A stretch of 64,000 nucleotides of DNA from CAZDWZ01 sp964509425. GTDB taxonomy: Bacteria; Bdellovibrionota_C; UBA2361; SZUA-149; CAZDWZ01. Below, in pieces: positions 44,290 through 52,796 of the stretch (positions are counted from its first letter, which is position 1; every line of letters starts with the position of its first letter). The notes under the pieces were generated by a model. That model did no database searches. It was not told where the DNA came from and worked only from the letters and a program-made list of their open reading frames with translations. The stretch is taken from positions 41,996 through 105,995 of the forward strand of contig CAZDWZ010000015.1 of the NCBI GenBank assembly GCA_964509425.1. Direction: 5' to 3'. The position numbers and the translations under genes were made by a program.

Positions 44290-45030
44290 ATGAGACTATT
44301 GATTCCTTGTCGAAGGTGCTCGGAGCAACATCCGCCTCAAAAGAGCTTTTGTGTTTCCGTTCCTTTGCAGGATCATAGTTTATACGAAATCGAATGTTCG
44401 TCCGGTCATCGGACAGCTGTTTGCTTACAGAATCAAAAATTTGAGCTCCTCTTCGAATCGGGAACGCTCGCCCTAGCAGACGGATACTATCGTGAGGCCG
44501 TTTCAAGTTATACCGCGTCGTTTGAACGATTTTTGGAGTTCTTTTTTCGGGTTGTGTGCGAATCCGCAGAAATCCCAAAAGACGAAGTCGAGGAGACTTG
44601 GAAGCAAATTCAGAATCAGTCAGAGAGACAATTGGGAGCCTTAATTTCAGCGCGCTTATTGAAGGCGCGCGCCGCTCTCAACTTCGATTTAACAGCTTAC
44701 TCAAGCTTTCGTAACAAGGTCATCCATAAAGGATATCTGCCCACCTTGGAGGAAACCATTCAATTCGGTGATAACGTGCTGCAGTGGATGGCTCAACAGT
44801 TAATCTGGTTAAAGCAAGTCGATAACGATGCGCTCATGCGAATAATTATTTCGCACATGAACGACACTTACAGTGTTGGAAAAGCTGGGACGTTGATTTC
44901 CAGTTTCACGCTTCCCACCATCATCATCCACAACCGTCGAGTAGATGATTTACGAGCGCTTTCTCTGCGGCAATCATTGTCGGCATTCGAGGCGATCAAT
45001 GAGTCCGGGGGCAGTATTGTGGGGACGTAA
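44290..45030 (+). CDS. Zinc-ribbon plus HEPN-like protein
   Basis: 246 residues. Two cysteine pairs at the N-terminus (CRRC near 7-10, then C-x3-H at CSSGH) suggest a zinc ribbon. The helical middle (about 55-175) ends with FRNKVIHKGYLPT, an R-x4-H motif (R141, H146) as in HEPN ribonucleases and abortive-infection proteins. The C-terminus (about 195-246) has short strands. HEPN assignment rests on that motif and helical pattern only. Last plus-strand gene before the divergent AAA ATPase, whose stop lies 30 bases away. Confidence 0.6.
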   Translation: MRLLIPCRRCSEQHPPQKSFCVSVPLQDHSLYEIECSSGHRTAVCLQNQKFELLFESGTLALADGYYREAVSSYTASFERFLEFFFRVVCESAEIPKDEVEETWKQIQNQSERQLGALISARLLKARAALNFDLTAYSSFRNKVIHKGYLPTLEETIQFGDNVLQWMAQQLIWLKQVDNDALMRIIISHMNDTYSVGKAGTLISSFTLPTIIIHNRRVDDLRALSLRQSLSAFEAINESGGSIVGT

Positions 45031-45059
45031 CGGCCCAGCAACGTACATTTCGCTCGCAG

Positions 45060-46271
45060 TTAAATGATAGGCTCTGTTTCGCGGCCGGACTGACGAAGGA
45101 TGAAACGATCCAGCAGCGGGACGGCAAACGAATATTTCCCGTGTCTATTCTTATAGGTCAGACCGGCTTTAGTGAGGGCGACTAGCATTTGATTGACGTT
45201 ACTCGCGGTAAACGGATTGTCGAGAACTTCTTTCGATTTCTCCACAATTTCTTGCACCGAAAACTCACTATCCGAATTCTCTAATAGGGCCGCCGAAGTC
45301 AATAATTCTCGCTGACGATCAGTCGCCCTGGCCCAACGGCCTGCAAAAAAATCAGAGTCTAATTTTTTTGCGATCGAGTCGAGAGGCACCGAGTTCTGGC
45401 CTTGCAGAAACGCGTCGTAAGCTTCCCGACAGATAAATTGGATGAAATACGGATACCCACCGGAAAACTCCACAATTTGATTCACTCCTGGCTCCGTAAA
45501 CCTCACGGGGCAATTAGCTGCCTGAATTGGCACTTCAATGGCCTGACGGCTGTGTAGGGACGAGAGGCGATCCAAAAACACTACTCGAAACATTCGCTCT
45601 GCAAATGTTCGGGCTTCGACCAATTGAGGGAATAAGGTGGGGAGGCCGACCAGCACTAACATAAAAGGAATCCCCTTTTTTTGCAGTGACTGAAAAACGT
45701 CTAGTAACATTGATGTCGGATACTGCCGATCAGCAGCATGGTCGGAGAGGTTTTGAGCTTCGTCGTATGCAAAAACAATTCCGCGCTCAGGTCCCCCTTT
45801 CATGCACTCCCACGTGACTTCTAAGACACGCTTTAGTTTATCAGCAGGAAGCCCCGGCGTGGCCTGATAAATCTGAAGCAATGTCGCATATTGCAAATTC
45901 ACTTGAACCGTCTTTGCGTCGGCGGAGAATCCTACTCCACGAATTTTCCGTTCGGACAGCTTAATCCCGCTACTCACTACGGATAGATCCGTAAGCAATC
46001 GCACGACCATGTTCTCTTCATTAATGCTGGAGGTCTCGGACAGGTCAGTTCCCACCCAAAGCCATCCCTCGGAGAGTGCTAGCGGTTTGAATGTATCTAG
46101 AAGGACCGTCTTCCCAACTCCTCTTAATCCCGTTAACACCAAATTTTGCAGTATGATCTCCTGGCCCAGGAGTTGTTTGAAAACTTCTGTCTCGGTCGAG
46201 CGACCAGCAAGATACGGTGGCGAGTGACCGGCACCCGGACGAAATGGATTTTGGAAGCGTTCTAGGGCCAT
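45060..46271 (-). CDS. ORC/Cdc6-like AAA ATPase
   Basis: 403 residues, GAGG ribosome site. An opening RFQNPFRPGAGHSPPYLAGR is typical of this ATPase group. Walker A is GLRGVGKTVLLD (about 48-58) and Walker B is FAYDEAQNLSD (about 168). The sensor region VLVGLPTLFPQL and arginine-rich HSRQAIEVP follow. A winged-helix-like C-terminal domain ends the protein. Such STAND/ORC-like ATPases occur on mobile islands and in defence systems; function here unknown. Two palindromes in front of the gene suggest a dedicated repressor. Confidence 0.82.
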   Translation of the reverse strand: MALERFQNPFRPGAGHSPPYLAGRSTETEVFKQLLGQEIILQNLVLTGLRGVGKTVLLDTFKPLALSEGWLWVGTDLSETSSINEENMVVRLLTDLSVVSSGIKLSERKIRGVGFSADAKTVQVNLQYATLLQIYQATPGLPADKLKRVLEVTWECMKGGPERGIVFAYDEAQNLSDHAADRQYPTSMLLDVFQSLQKKGIPFMLVLVGLPTLFPQLVEARTFAERMFRVVFLDRLSSLHSRQAIEVPIQAANCPVRFTEPGVNQIVEFSGGYPYFIQFICREAYDAFLQGQNSVPLDSIAKKLDSDFFAGRWARATDRQRELLTSAALLENSDSEFSVQEIVEKSKEVLDNPFTASNVNQMLVALTKAGLTYKNRHGKYSFAVPLLDRFILRQSGRETEPII

Positions 46272-46295
46272 ATCAAGTTCCTCAAAGAGCTGGAG

Positions 46296-46323
46296 CTAAA
46301 TTTAGTTACGACACTAAATTTAG
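46296..46323. promoter_or_regulatory. Tandem palindromic operator upstream of the AAA ATPase
   Basis: Two copies of the perfect palindrome CTAAATTTAG (46296-46305 and 46314-46323), centres 18 bases apart, just upstream of the AAA gene start. Spacing of nearly two helical turns suggests a dimeric regulator binding side by side. Confidence 0.65.
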
Positions 46324-46390
46324 TCAACGACACAATTGGTGTAGTTCCTGAATCGAAATAACCTCTTGAGCGTCATAGACATTGAGTCGA

Positions 46391-46408
46391 TGTAGCTTAT
46401 AAGCTACA
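46391..46408. promoter_or_regulatory. 18-bp palindromic operator of the toxin-antitoxin pair
   Basis: TGTAGCTTATAAGCTACA is a perfect palindrome ending 9 bases before the toxin ATG at 46418, and its centre looks like a -10 box. Autoregulation by the antitoxin, usual for this family, is the likely use. Confidence 0.75.
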
Positions 46409-46417
46409 CACCCTTTA

Positions 46418-46786
46418 ATGGGAGCAATAACTAGAGCAGTAAAGGTTGCAGTCACCGACAAAGGTGGTTGCCCATTTATCGATTGGTATAGCGCTCTGGA
46501 CAAGAGTCTGCGCTCAAGAGTTGCAGCGCGAATTATGAGGCTTGCTTCCGGCAATCCGGGAAACTCCAGGAATCTCAGGTTCGGAGTAAAGGAAGCCAAG
46601 CAGGATGACGGCTCACGAATCTACTGGATGGACTTGGACGAAGAATTAGTTGTGCTCTTGGCGGGCGGAAACAAAAAAAACCAATCAGCGGACATCTTGC
46701 TGGCAGAATCGCTAGCTTTGGAACTAACAAAGAACACGGGAGCAAAAGATGGCTTACTTAAAAGACTTCGAAACCTCTTTGGGTGA
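46418..46786 (+). CDS. RelE/ParE-superfamily toxin (addiction-module killer, COG3657 type)
   Basis: 122 residues. The core CPFIDWYSALDKSLRSRVAARIMRL, SGNPGNSRNLRFGVKEAK and ELVVLLAGGNKKNQSADILLAE follows the pattern of COG3657 toxins, which inhibit translation or replication and are encoded before their antitoxin. The C-terminus is about 15 residues longer than usual and overlaps the antitoxin gene by 38 bases. A palindrome lies directly in front. No good ribosome site is visible. Confidence 0.82.
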   Translation: MGAITRAVKVAVTDKGGCPFIDWYSALDKSLRSRVAARIMRLASGNPGNSRNLRFGVKEAKQDDGSRIYWMDLDEELVVLLAGGNKKNQSADILLAESLALELTKNTGAKDGLLKRLRNLFG

Positions 46787-47045
46787 AGATCTGCGTGATC
46801 CAGAGTTCGTCATCTCCTTCCTTGAAGCGTGTATTGAAGAAGGTCCTGAAGCATTTCTTGCGGGAGTCCAAGCCGTAGTTCGGGCGAACGGCGGCATGAG
46901 CTGTCTTGCCGACACAATCAAGATCAATCGCGAATCGGCGTATAGAGCTTTCTCGCGGGAAGGGAATCCAGGGTTTCCGCTCGTCTATCGAGCAATGGAT
47001 GCCCTCGGATACAGCTTCCGAATTGAGCGTAAGCATGCTGCCTAG
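46749..47045 (+). CDS. Helix-turn-helix antitoxin (addiction-module antidote, COG3636 type)
   Basis: 98 residues. LKDFETSLGEDLRDPEFVISFLEACIEE, then MSCLADTIKINRESAYRAFSREGNPGF is the standard antidote sequence: an N-terminal toxin-binding stretch and a helix-turn-helix. Its ATG overlaps the toxin gene, ensuring coupled synthesis. It probably binds the palindrome at 46391 to repress the pair. Confidence 0.85.
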   Translation: MAYLKDFETSLGEDLRDPEFVISFLEACIEEGPEAFLAGVQAVVRANGGMSCLADTIKINRESAYRAFSREGNPGFPLVYRAMDALGYSFRIERKHAA

Positions 47046-47284
47046 AGTTGTACTTTGCGAAGCGCTCAAATGGCTCATCATCTAAAATCGTATATCGCTA
47101 GTGCAACAGCCAAGACTCTTAAACTTGAGTCTTTGAAGGTCAATGCAGAAATGGGCGGTCGTGCAGACAAAATTTGGTCTTCCAGACACCTATTCCTTTG
47201 GACTTTGGCGCGGAGTGCATCCCGCACTCGGGCCGAGTCTCATGTCTCACTCTCCTAGGCGATGAGACTGTGAGACAGCTCCCC
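47046..47284. other. Gap between antitoxin and RepA-like gene, no supported gene
   Basis: 239 bases between convergent genes. A short inverted repeat, GTCTCATGTCTCAC facing GATGAGACTGTGAGAC (47240-47277), could terminate transcription, but no T run is clear. Nothing else recognised. Confidence 0.4.
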
Positions 47285-48346
47285 TCACTCCAAAGATTGA
47301 GGACCTTCACCAGTTGCTTCGCTGAAAGTTCTTTCAGTTCCAAGGCGCCTCCGTCCGCGATAGACCGTTGCTCTAGATTTTCCCGTGGCATTGATAACGT
47401 CAGCTACACTTTTGCCTGCCCTGAGCATCGTCGTAAGCGTATCTTGAGCGGGCTGGATGCATTCAACGCTCCACGCGGAACCATCAGCGCCAGACACGTT
47501 AAGGCATACAAGAAACGGTTGTACATCCTCGCCGTAGACGCTTCGCGCCTTCGAAAAGTGAACTTCAAAGCTTGCGCCCTCTGCCATTAGATAATCTTGC
47601 GGCCGAAAGAGAGCGAGCACGACATCCATCGGTTCTGCTAGCCTTGACGATCCCCGATACTGGACGACCACCTCTCCGGCCTGATCTTTTCGGACCCCTG
47701 TCTTTCCGGCATGGTGGATTAACACGATCGTTGCTCCGCGCGCCCGAAGCGAACGCAGCCAGGTGAGCGTTTCGTCCCAATCAACTGCCTTATTCTCATC
47801 TCCGCCATGCCATAGGCACCCTAGATTATCGATGAAAACCACATCTGCTGGGAAGATTTGTTGCTCGTACCAAACTTGTCCCCCCCTTTGCGAAAGGTCC
47901 GGCAACCCGTGACCCGTTCGACGCTCATGAACTTCGGCGGAAAGAATGCTTAGGTTCGCCATTCTCTCTGCCGGGATGTCTGCTTGACTTCGTCCGATAA
48001 TCAGTGCCAGGCGTTCACGGAAATCCTGCACCGCCATCTCCCCGTCAATATAGAGAACCTTTTTCGGCTGGTCGCACTGCCAGCGTCCAAAGGCCAAACT
48101 TCCCGATGCGAGCGAGTATGCAAGCTGAATCGCAAACCACGTCTTTCCAATGCCCGTTGGCGCGTAGATCATGTTCAGGGAGCCCTTCTTGAGCCAAGGA
48201 GAGAGAAGTGTGGTCCTAGGTGGAGCTTCATATCGTAAGAACTGATCCAACGTGAGCACGCTCGAAGGCGCATAATTAGCCTGCGCTTCGTAATGCGCTA
48301 TCCCATCTTCAAAACCAGTTGTTGCCGTATCATCAAGCATCCGCAC
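47285..48346 (-). CDS. RepA-like (AAA_25) DNA-replication ATPase
   Basis: 353 residues. RecA-fold hexameric-helicase core: Walker A YAPTGIGKTWFA, Walker B VVFIDNLGCLW, and the HHAGKTG motif typical of RepA/AAA_25 proteins that accompany plasmids and integrative elements. A C-terminal helix-turn-helix (KSVADVINATGKSRATVYRG) may bind the element's origin. A GTG at 48346 or the ATG at 48340 starts it; it overlaps the preceding gene by 14 bases. Suggests the element can replicate after excision (inference). Confidence 0.88.
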   Translation of the reverse strand: MRMLDDTATTGFEDGIAHYEAQANYAPSSVLTLDQFLRYEAPPRTTLLSPWLKKGSLNMIYAPTGIGKTWFAIQLAYSLASGSLAFGRWQCDQPKKVLYIDGEMAVQDFRERLALIIGRSQADIPAERMANLSILSAEVHERRTGHGLPDLSQRGGQVWYEQQIFPADVVFIDNLGCLWHGGDENKAVDWDETLTWLRSLRARGATIVLIHHAGKTGVRKDQAGEVVVQYRGSSRLAEPMDVVLALFRPQDYLMAEGASFEVHFSKARSVYGEDVQPFLVCLNVSGADGSAWSVECIQPAQDTLTTMLRAGKSVADVINATGKSRATVYRGRRRLGTERTFSEATGEGPQSLE

Positions 48347-48590
48347 CCCCGAACCGTCTACCGACTGCGCGCCGGACTAGGAGCAGATCGTAAGCATCCA
48401 TATGCATTTCATTCACCAGCCATTGCTTCAACTGGATCAATCCCTGGTTTCGCTCGAAAATATCGCTGTCGATCGGAATCTTACGAACTCGAAAGCCCGC
48501 GATGAAATAGATCGCCCACTTTACAACAGGCGGTTTGTCTCGAAACGCGGGCCGCATGGTTTCGATAGCTGTTCTTCCCTCGGTTCTCAT
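48333..48590 (-). CDS. Small protein of the island replication operon
   Basis: 85 residues, GAGGAG ribosome site; its ATG overlaps the upstream excisionase-like gene (ATGA). An aromatic-rich centre (VVKWAIYFIAGFRVRKI) and a charged C-terminus are visible. No family recognised. Position between excisionase-like and RepA-like genes suggests a role in maintenance of the element. Confidence 0.6.
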   Translation of the reverse strand: MRTEGRTAIETMRPAFRDKPPVVKWAIYFIAGFRVRKIPIDSDIFERNQGLIQLKQWLVNEMHMDAYDLLLVRRAVGRRFGGADA

Positions 48591-48823
48591 TTGCGACTCC
48601 TCGCGCCCACCGGGCGATTAATCCTTTCGATCCATTGAAAGAATTCCTCTTCAACGATGAGAATTTTTCGTCCGACCCGGCGAATACAGCGTTCAAAGCC
48701 ATCGGGTTTATGAAAGATCAGGTGTCGTAACCCCCCTTCCGGCCAGTCGTGCTTTGCGCAGAATGATTTAACTGTCAGCCTTGGAGAGATGGCCAACGCC
48801 GGTTCGGTCGTTTGTTCGTTCAT
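48587..48823 (-). CDS. Excisionase-like DNA-binding protein
   Basis: 78 residues. LTVKSFCAKHDWPEGGLRHLIFHKPDGFERCIRRVGRKILIVEEEFFQWI has the winged-helix layout of AlpA/Xis proteins (helix-turn-helix, then R-R-V-G-R-K-I-L-I wing). It probably directs excision with the neighbouring integrase. It is 105 bases downstream of the 48929 gene. Confidence 0.75.
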   Translation of the reverse strand: MNEQTTEPALAISPRLTVKSFCAKHDWPEGGLRHLIFHKPDGFERCIRRVGRKILIVEEEFFQWIERINRPVGARSRK

Positions 48824-48928
48824 TTATTTCACAAGCAATAACGAAGCGCGAAATTGCGATTCTTCGTCAATGATGGTGTCGAACGGCTGGCTTTAAAATT
48901 GGACGCAGAGCAAAAAACATGTCTTTTT

Positions 48929-49642
48929 CTATCGCGACATATTCTTTCTGGGGGCCCCGGATTTGCGATTGTATTCTACGTTCTTGACCCAACGCTTCAG
49001 CGTCCGAAGGTCGTAAGTGGGAACTCTGTCCCCTTTGGCATTCATGGTGGTTAACCGCTTAGGAAATCGTTTCGATTTAATAAAATCAGACATTCGGTGC
49101 CCGGGGTGATCTCGAAAATAATCAAGCGCTGCCTTCTGGAAGAATAAGGCATCTCGCACCGATTCTCTTCCCTTCTTTCCAGTGTGGATGTCCCAAAGGT
49201 CTCGCATGGACTGTTGTAAATGGATCGATTCCGGCACAGCCGTTTCCAGGAATCGTTGCGCCTGAAATATGGCGTGCTTAGAAAAGCTGCCCTTTAACGC
49301 TTTCTGCCGCTTAGCCCAGATAAGTAGGTCTTGAAAAAGGAGGCTTTCAAGCTTTCCACTTACCAAGTCGAAACTGATCGCAGTGAAAATATCATGGCCT
49401 CTCCGCTTCAAGAATTCTTGAAGCAAAGAAAGATCCACACTCGTCGGCAGATTCTCCGAACGAGGCCAGCGGCAGTTATAAAGATATTCGAGAGGCGGTA
49501 ATCCAACCAGGAAACACGCCGCTTCGATTGGCGAGCCAGGAAACGGTATTCCTTCCCCATTCAATCGCCGAGCAAAAAGGGAGTTACTCAGATCAATGTC
49601 TAATCCCTTCTTGAAACTTTCGGTCGCATCCCGCTTACTCAT
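48929..49642 (-). CDS. Hypothetical protein downstream of integrase
   Basis: 237 residues. Its ATG follows the integrase stop by a few bases, so translation is probably coupled. No signal peptide or membrane helix. Largely helical with many basic residues; a C-terminal lysine/arginine tail (KRWVKNVEYNRKSGAPRKN) could bind nucleic acid. No family recognised. Confidence 0.6.
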   Translation of the reverse strand: MSKRDATESFKKGLDIDLSNSLFARRLNGEGIPFPGSPIEAACFLVGLPPLEYLYNCRWPRSENLPTSVDLSLLQEFLKRRGHDIFTAISFDLVSGKLESLLFQDLLIWAKRQKALKGSFSKHAIFQAQRFLETAVPESIHLQQSMRDLWDIHTGKKGRESVRDALFFQKAALDYFRDHPGHRMSDFIKSKRFPKRLTTMNAKGDRVPTYDLRTLKRWVKNVEYNRKSGAPRKNMSR

Positions 49643-49645
49643 AAG

Positions 49646-50710
49646 CTACCCGAAGATTCTCCGGTTCATCTGCGTTACCACATCAACGATGCTGGACTCG
49701 GTGAGGTGCGAATATCTCTTCACCATGCTGAGCGTTTTATGGCCCAACGCCTCACTAAGCTGGGCAAGTGACGCCCCCTCTTCCGCGATCCGCGTCGCAA
49801 ACTCATGCCGCAAGTCGTGGAAGCGTAGATCTTGGATTTCTGAACGCTCTAGCGCCCGACGCCACGCCGTTTGAAAATTCAGCGGCTTCGAAGAATCTAG
49901 CGGTGAAGGAAAAACGAAATCCGATTGAAGATGCTTCACCTTCGAATGCGCCCTGAGAAGCTCAAGCGTCCGGCCGGTGATGTAGGTCCCCCGCCGCTCG
50001 CCGTTCTTTGTGTGGTGGATGATCGTCTTTCCGTCTTTCAAGTCGATATCCGGCCATCGAAGAGAAGTGATCTCGCTCCGTCGCATTCCCGTGCTTAGGC
50101 CGATACGAACGATGAGCCCCAAAACGCGGCATTCGCTTTCGTCGCAGACGGCAAGGAGCCTTTCCCGTTCCGCGTCCGTAAGCGATCGAACCCGCCCGCG
50201 CGGTTCCTTCAGCTTCTTCACCTTCCGCATCGGCGAATCTTCCATCCATTCCCATTCGAGGACCGCAATATTGAGAAGATGAGAGAAGGCAGAGAGAAAG
50301 CGGTTTACCGTCGAAGGCTTTCGAGGTGCCTTTGATTGCGTGAGCGCTAGGCGGAACTTGTCCCGGCACTCCGCGATGATTTGAGGCGAGACCTGATCCA
50401 AGGTGAGATGCCCGATCTCCTTCCGCCACTCTTCGAGCTGGCGGGCTTGCGTCTGCATCGCTTTGGATTTGTGAGGGAGGACATCCCGGATGTAGCGATC
50501 AATCGCCTCACCGACCGTGTGGCGTCTAGCTTCAATCGTCTTCAGAAATCGCCCGGCCCGGATCTCGGCCTCAGTCTGAGTGGCCCATTTTTTCGCGAGG
50601 GTCATGTTGGGGAACGTCTCGCTGAGCGGCCGTCGAAGACCCCGGCACCGGATCTTCACCCGGATAGTCTCCCTGCCGGTCTGAGTCTTTCGCCGCTCGA
50701 ATGTGGCCAT
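49646..50710 (-). CDS. int: Site-specific tyrosine recombinase (island integrase)
   Basis: 354 residues with strong GGGAGGTG ribosome site. An N-terminal arm-binding domain (about 1-65), a SAM-like core-binding domain (about 70-165) and the catalytic domain follow in order. Catalytic residues are seen in LSTGMRRSEITSLRW (first arginine), FHDLRHEFATR (H-x-x-R) and LGHKTLSMVKRYSHL (histidine and the nucleophilic tyrosine). It sits next to its presumed target, tRNA-Ser(CGA), and reads away from it. Confidence 0.95.
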   Translation of the reverse strand: MATFERRKTQTGRETIRVKIRCRGLRRPLSETFPNMTLAKKWATQTEAEIRAGRFLKTIEARRHTVGEAIDRYIRDVLPHKSKAMQTQARQLEEWRKEIGHLTLDQVSPQIIAECRDKFRLALTQSKAPRKPSTVNRFLSAFSHLLNIAVLEWEWMEDSPMRKVKKLKEPRGRVRSLTDAERERLLAVCDESECRVLGLIVRIGLSTGMRRSEITSLRWPDIDLKDGKTIIHHTKNGERRGTYITGRTLELLRAHSKVKHLQSDFVFPSPLDSSKPLNFQTAWRRALERSEIQDLRFHDLRHEFATRIAEEGASLAQLSEALGHKTLSMVKRYSHLTESSIVDVVTQMNRRIFG

Positions 50711-50825
50711 AGCACCTCCCGCGATTCACGAGAGGAGCGTACCGCGAAGCACAGCAATTGGCAACAGATGACCAACAATCATGTGTGCTATTAAGCTAAC
50801 TACCTATCCCGGCTCTATAAAAAGA

Positions 50826-51058
50826 GTGTCCCGTGAGACTTTGGGACAACTGCGGGACAATTGCTCCTGATTTCCGCTGATAGCAGCGGGGGAAGCGTGG
50901 GCCAAACCGCCCACTCTGAGGCGAAAGCACTCCATTTAGAAAGGGTAGAATTTGCATCCTCGCGAAGATGTTCGGAATTGGGGGGAGACACGGAGCGGCC
51001 TAAAAAGTCTCCGGGCCGGGTCGTTTTGTTGTCCACAGATGTCCCAGGAGTGTCCCAG
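50826..51058. promoter_or_regulatory. Candidate integrase arm-binding sites
   Basis: Between integrase and tRNA. TGTCCC/GGGACA half-sites cluster: GTGTCCCGTGAG, TTTGGGACAACTGCGGGACAA (50826-50861) and TGTCCCAGGAGTGTCCC (51040-51058). Such direct and inverted heptamer-like sites flank tRNA attachment sites of many integrases. The remaining bases of the 50711-51118 gap hold no gene. Confidence 0.6.
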
Positions 51059-51118
51059 AAACAGAAAGAGGCGGATAAACCGCCTCTTTCAAACAACTGC
51101 TAACTACATGAATTAATT

Positions 51119-51206
<88 letters not shown>

Positions 51207-51678
51207 CTACTTCGCTAGAAATCACTGGAAATACAGCCATTTCTAGCTTCGGCACGCTCGCCCAGTTCTTGGGGAGATCGGGTGCGACCGAAGGGTTCGC
51301 AGGAGGCAAAGGTCAATCGAGAGTCGTCTCATCTACCGTTTGGGGGACTGGTTTTCAAGACGCTCATTCCGTATTTCGCCGCATTGACATTCTAACACTA
51401 AAACCATACTTTAATTTTCCTCGATGGCTCTTTGCTCCTAAACCAAATTTTCATCCAGTTCTGCCTCTGTCGCGGGAGTTCGCTGCCGTGACAGAAGGCT
51501 GAGTGTTCGGTTTTTTTGGAGGTGACTTTTTCACCTCGTGATCTCGTGTCCTAACGGCGGTGGAGGCTGTTTGAGTGGAGAGATTCCATTCACACAGCCT
51601 CCGTCGAATCCGGAAATCGCACCTCTTTGAAACAGGTGTGGGATCGAGTGTCGAGGCCTAATGTGAAGGAGTTTTGCC
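51207..51678. other. 472-base intergenic region with a long hairpin
   Basis: The first bases are the leader of tRNA-Ser(CGA). At 51562-51602 GGAGGCTGT and ACAGCCTCC pair perfectly, with TGAGTGGA against TCCATTCA inside. A smaller stem, GAGGTGA with TCACCTC, lies at 51519-51537. No coding frame is supported. The last 20 bases hold the AGGAG site of the next gene. Confidence 0.6.
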
Positions 51679-51999
51679 ATGATGAGTCGAAGTCAGTTGT
51701 TGTTAGTTTGGGCGATGTTGTCGCTCGTGTGCGGTGCGTTGTACGTCGCCTCGAACCCGCAAGCCGTCTACGACGCGCACACGTGGACGTGCGCCGGACT
51801 CTATGTCGGTTTCTCGACGGTGGTGTTCGTCCTCGTCGAGTTTTCCGGCTCCGCCGTCTCACATGCCATGGTGCCACCCCTCGACTCGGAACTGCGCGCT
51901 CTGCCACGCAGCGCCACGATCCAGTTGACGCCATGCCGCATCATCGCCGGCCCGACGGGTGTCCCGATCCTCGCGGGTGATGACGAACTGCAGAATTGA
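51679..51999 (+). CDS. Small membrane protein, GC-rich
   Basis: 106 residues with AAGGAG ribosome site. Two predicted membrane helices (about 7-25, LLLVWAMLSLVCGALYVAS, and about 38-54, GLYVGFSTVVFVLVEFS) and a soluble C-terminus. No family recognised. GC-rich codon use differs from adjoining genes. Confidence 0.55.
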   Translation: MMSRSQLLLVWAMLSLVCGALYVASNPQAVYDAHTWTCAGLYVGFSTVVFVLVEFSGSAVSHAMVPPLDSELRALPRSATIQLTPCRIIAGPTGVPILAGDDELQN

Positions 52000-52124
52000 G
52001 CCCAAAGTTGAAGTCGGATTCTTGAGAGGGCAAGGAATGTGATCGATGTAGGGAGCCCACCCCTACTCGATGACAAGAGAGCGTTCACACTCAGCCTCTG
52101 TCCTTGCGAAGCTTGCCTCGCCTC

Positions 52125-52595
52125 TTATTTTTCAGCTAAATTCCGGCGGCTCTCGAAGAAAACTTTGAGCACGGATTCACACTCGTCCTTCAGAACTTCT
52201 GGAAACATTTCCACGGCGTGAGGAAATTCGGGATAGTTCGAGAGATCAAATCGCGAACCCGCAGCCCCCATCCGCGGATCCCAGGCACCAAAATACACTC
52301 GAGGGATCCGCGACAACACAATAGCCCCCATGCACATCGGGCAGGGCTCAAGAGTCACAATCAGCGAGCATTCCGAAAGCCGCCAAGACGAGAGCTTCTT
52401 CGCAGCCTCCCGAATGACGAGAAGCTCGGCGTGAGCCGTCGCATCATGATTGGTTTCTACGAGATTATGAGCACGTGCGAGAATCACGCCGTTTTGAACG
52501 AGCACGGCGCCAACCGGCACTTCGCCGAGCAGTTCCCCGCGTCGTGCTTCTTGAATCGCTTCCCTCATCCAGGTTTCGGCCTGGGTCTTATCCAT
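52125..52595 (-). CDS. tadA: tRNA-specific adenosine deaminase
   Basis: 156 residues from the ATG at 52595 (AGAGGGGGATT before it). It converts wobble adenosine 34 to inosine in tRNA-Arg(ACG); a tRNA-Arg(ACG) gene is at 55247 in this window, so substrate and enzyme are both present. The zinc and catalytic motifs are HAELLVIREA (H-A-E) and EPCPMCMGAIV (P-C-x-x-C). NLVETNHDATAHAE is standard TadA sequence. Length is typical. Confidence 0.95.
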   Translation of the reverse strand: MDKTQAETWMREAIQEARRGELLGEVPVGAVLVQNGVILARAHNLVETNHDATAHAELLVIREAAKKLSSWRLSECSLIVTLEPCPMCMGAIVLSRIPRVYFGAWDPRMGAAGSRFDLSNYPEFPHAVEMFPEVLKDECESVLKVFFESRRNLAEK

Positions 52596-52796
52596 AATCC
52601 CCCTCTTCGGTCGAGTTTTACTACTCGATTCCAGAGAACGAGTATACGGCTTCCGCCTCCTGTTTAAGGTCGAATCCCCCATCAAAGAGCTTCCAAGGGC
52701 TTACTGAGCGCGCTTCGCAATTATCGAAAATCCTTCGCCGGATTGCGGTCATCGAATTCCCAGAGCGAATCCAGAATCAAAAAAACGCATCCCGCC

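Noticed and set aside
51519..51537. Terminator made by GAGGTGA/TCACCTC
   Set aside because: The base run beside the stem gives A, not T, after the hairpin in the one orientation and none in the other.
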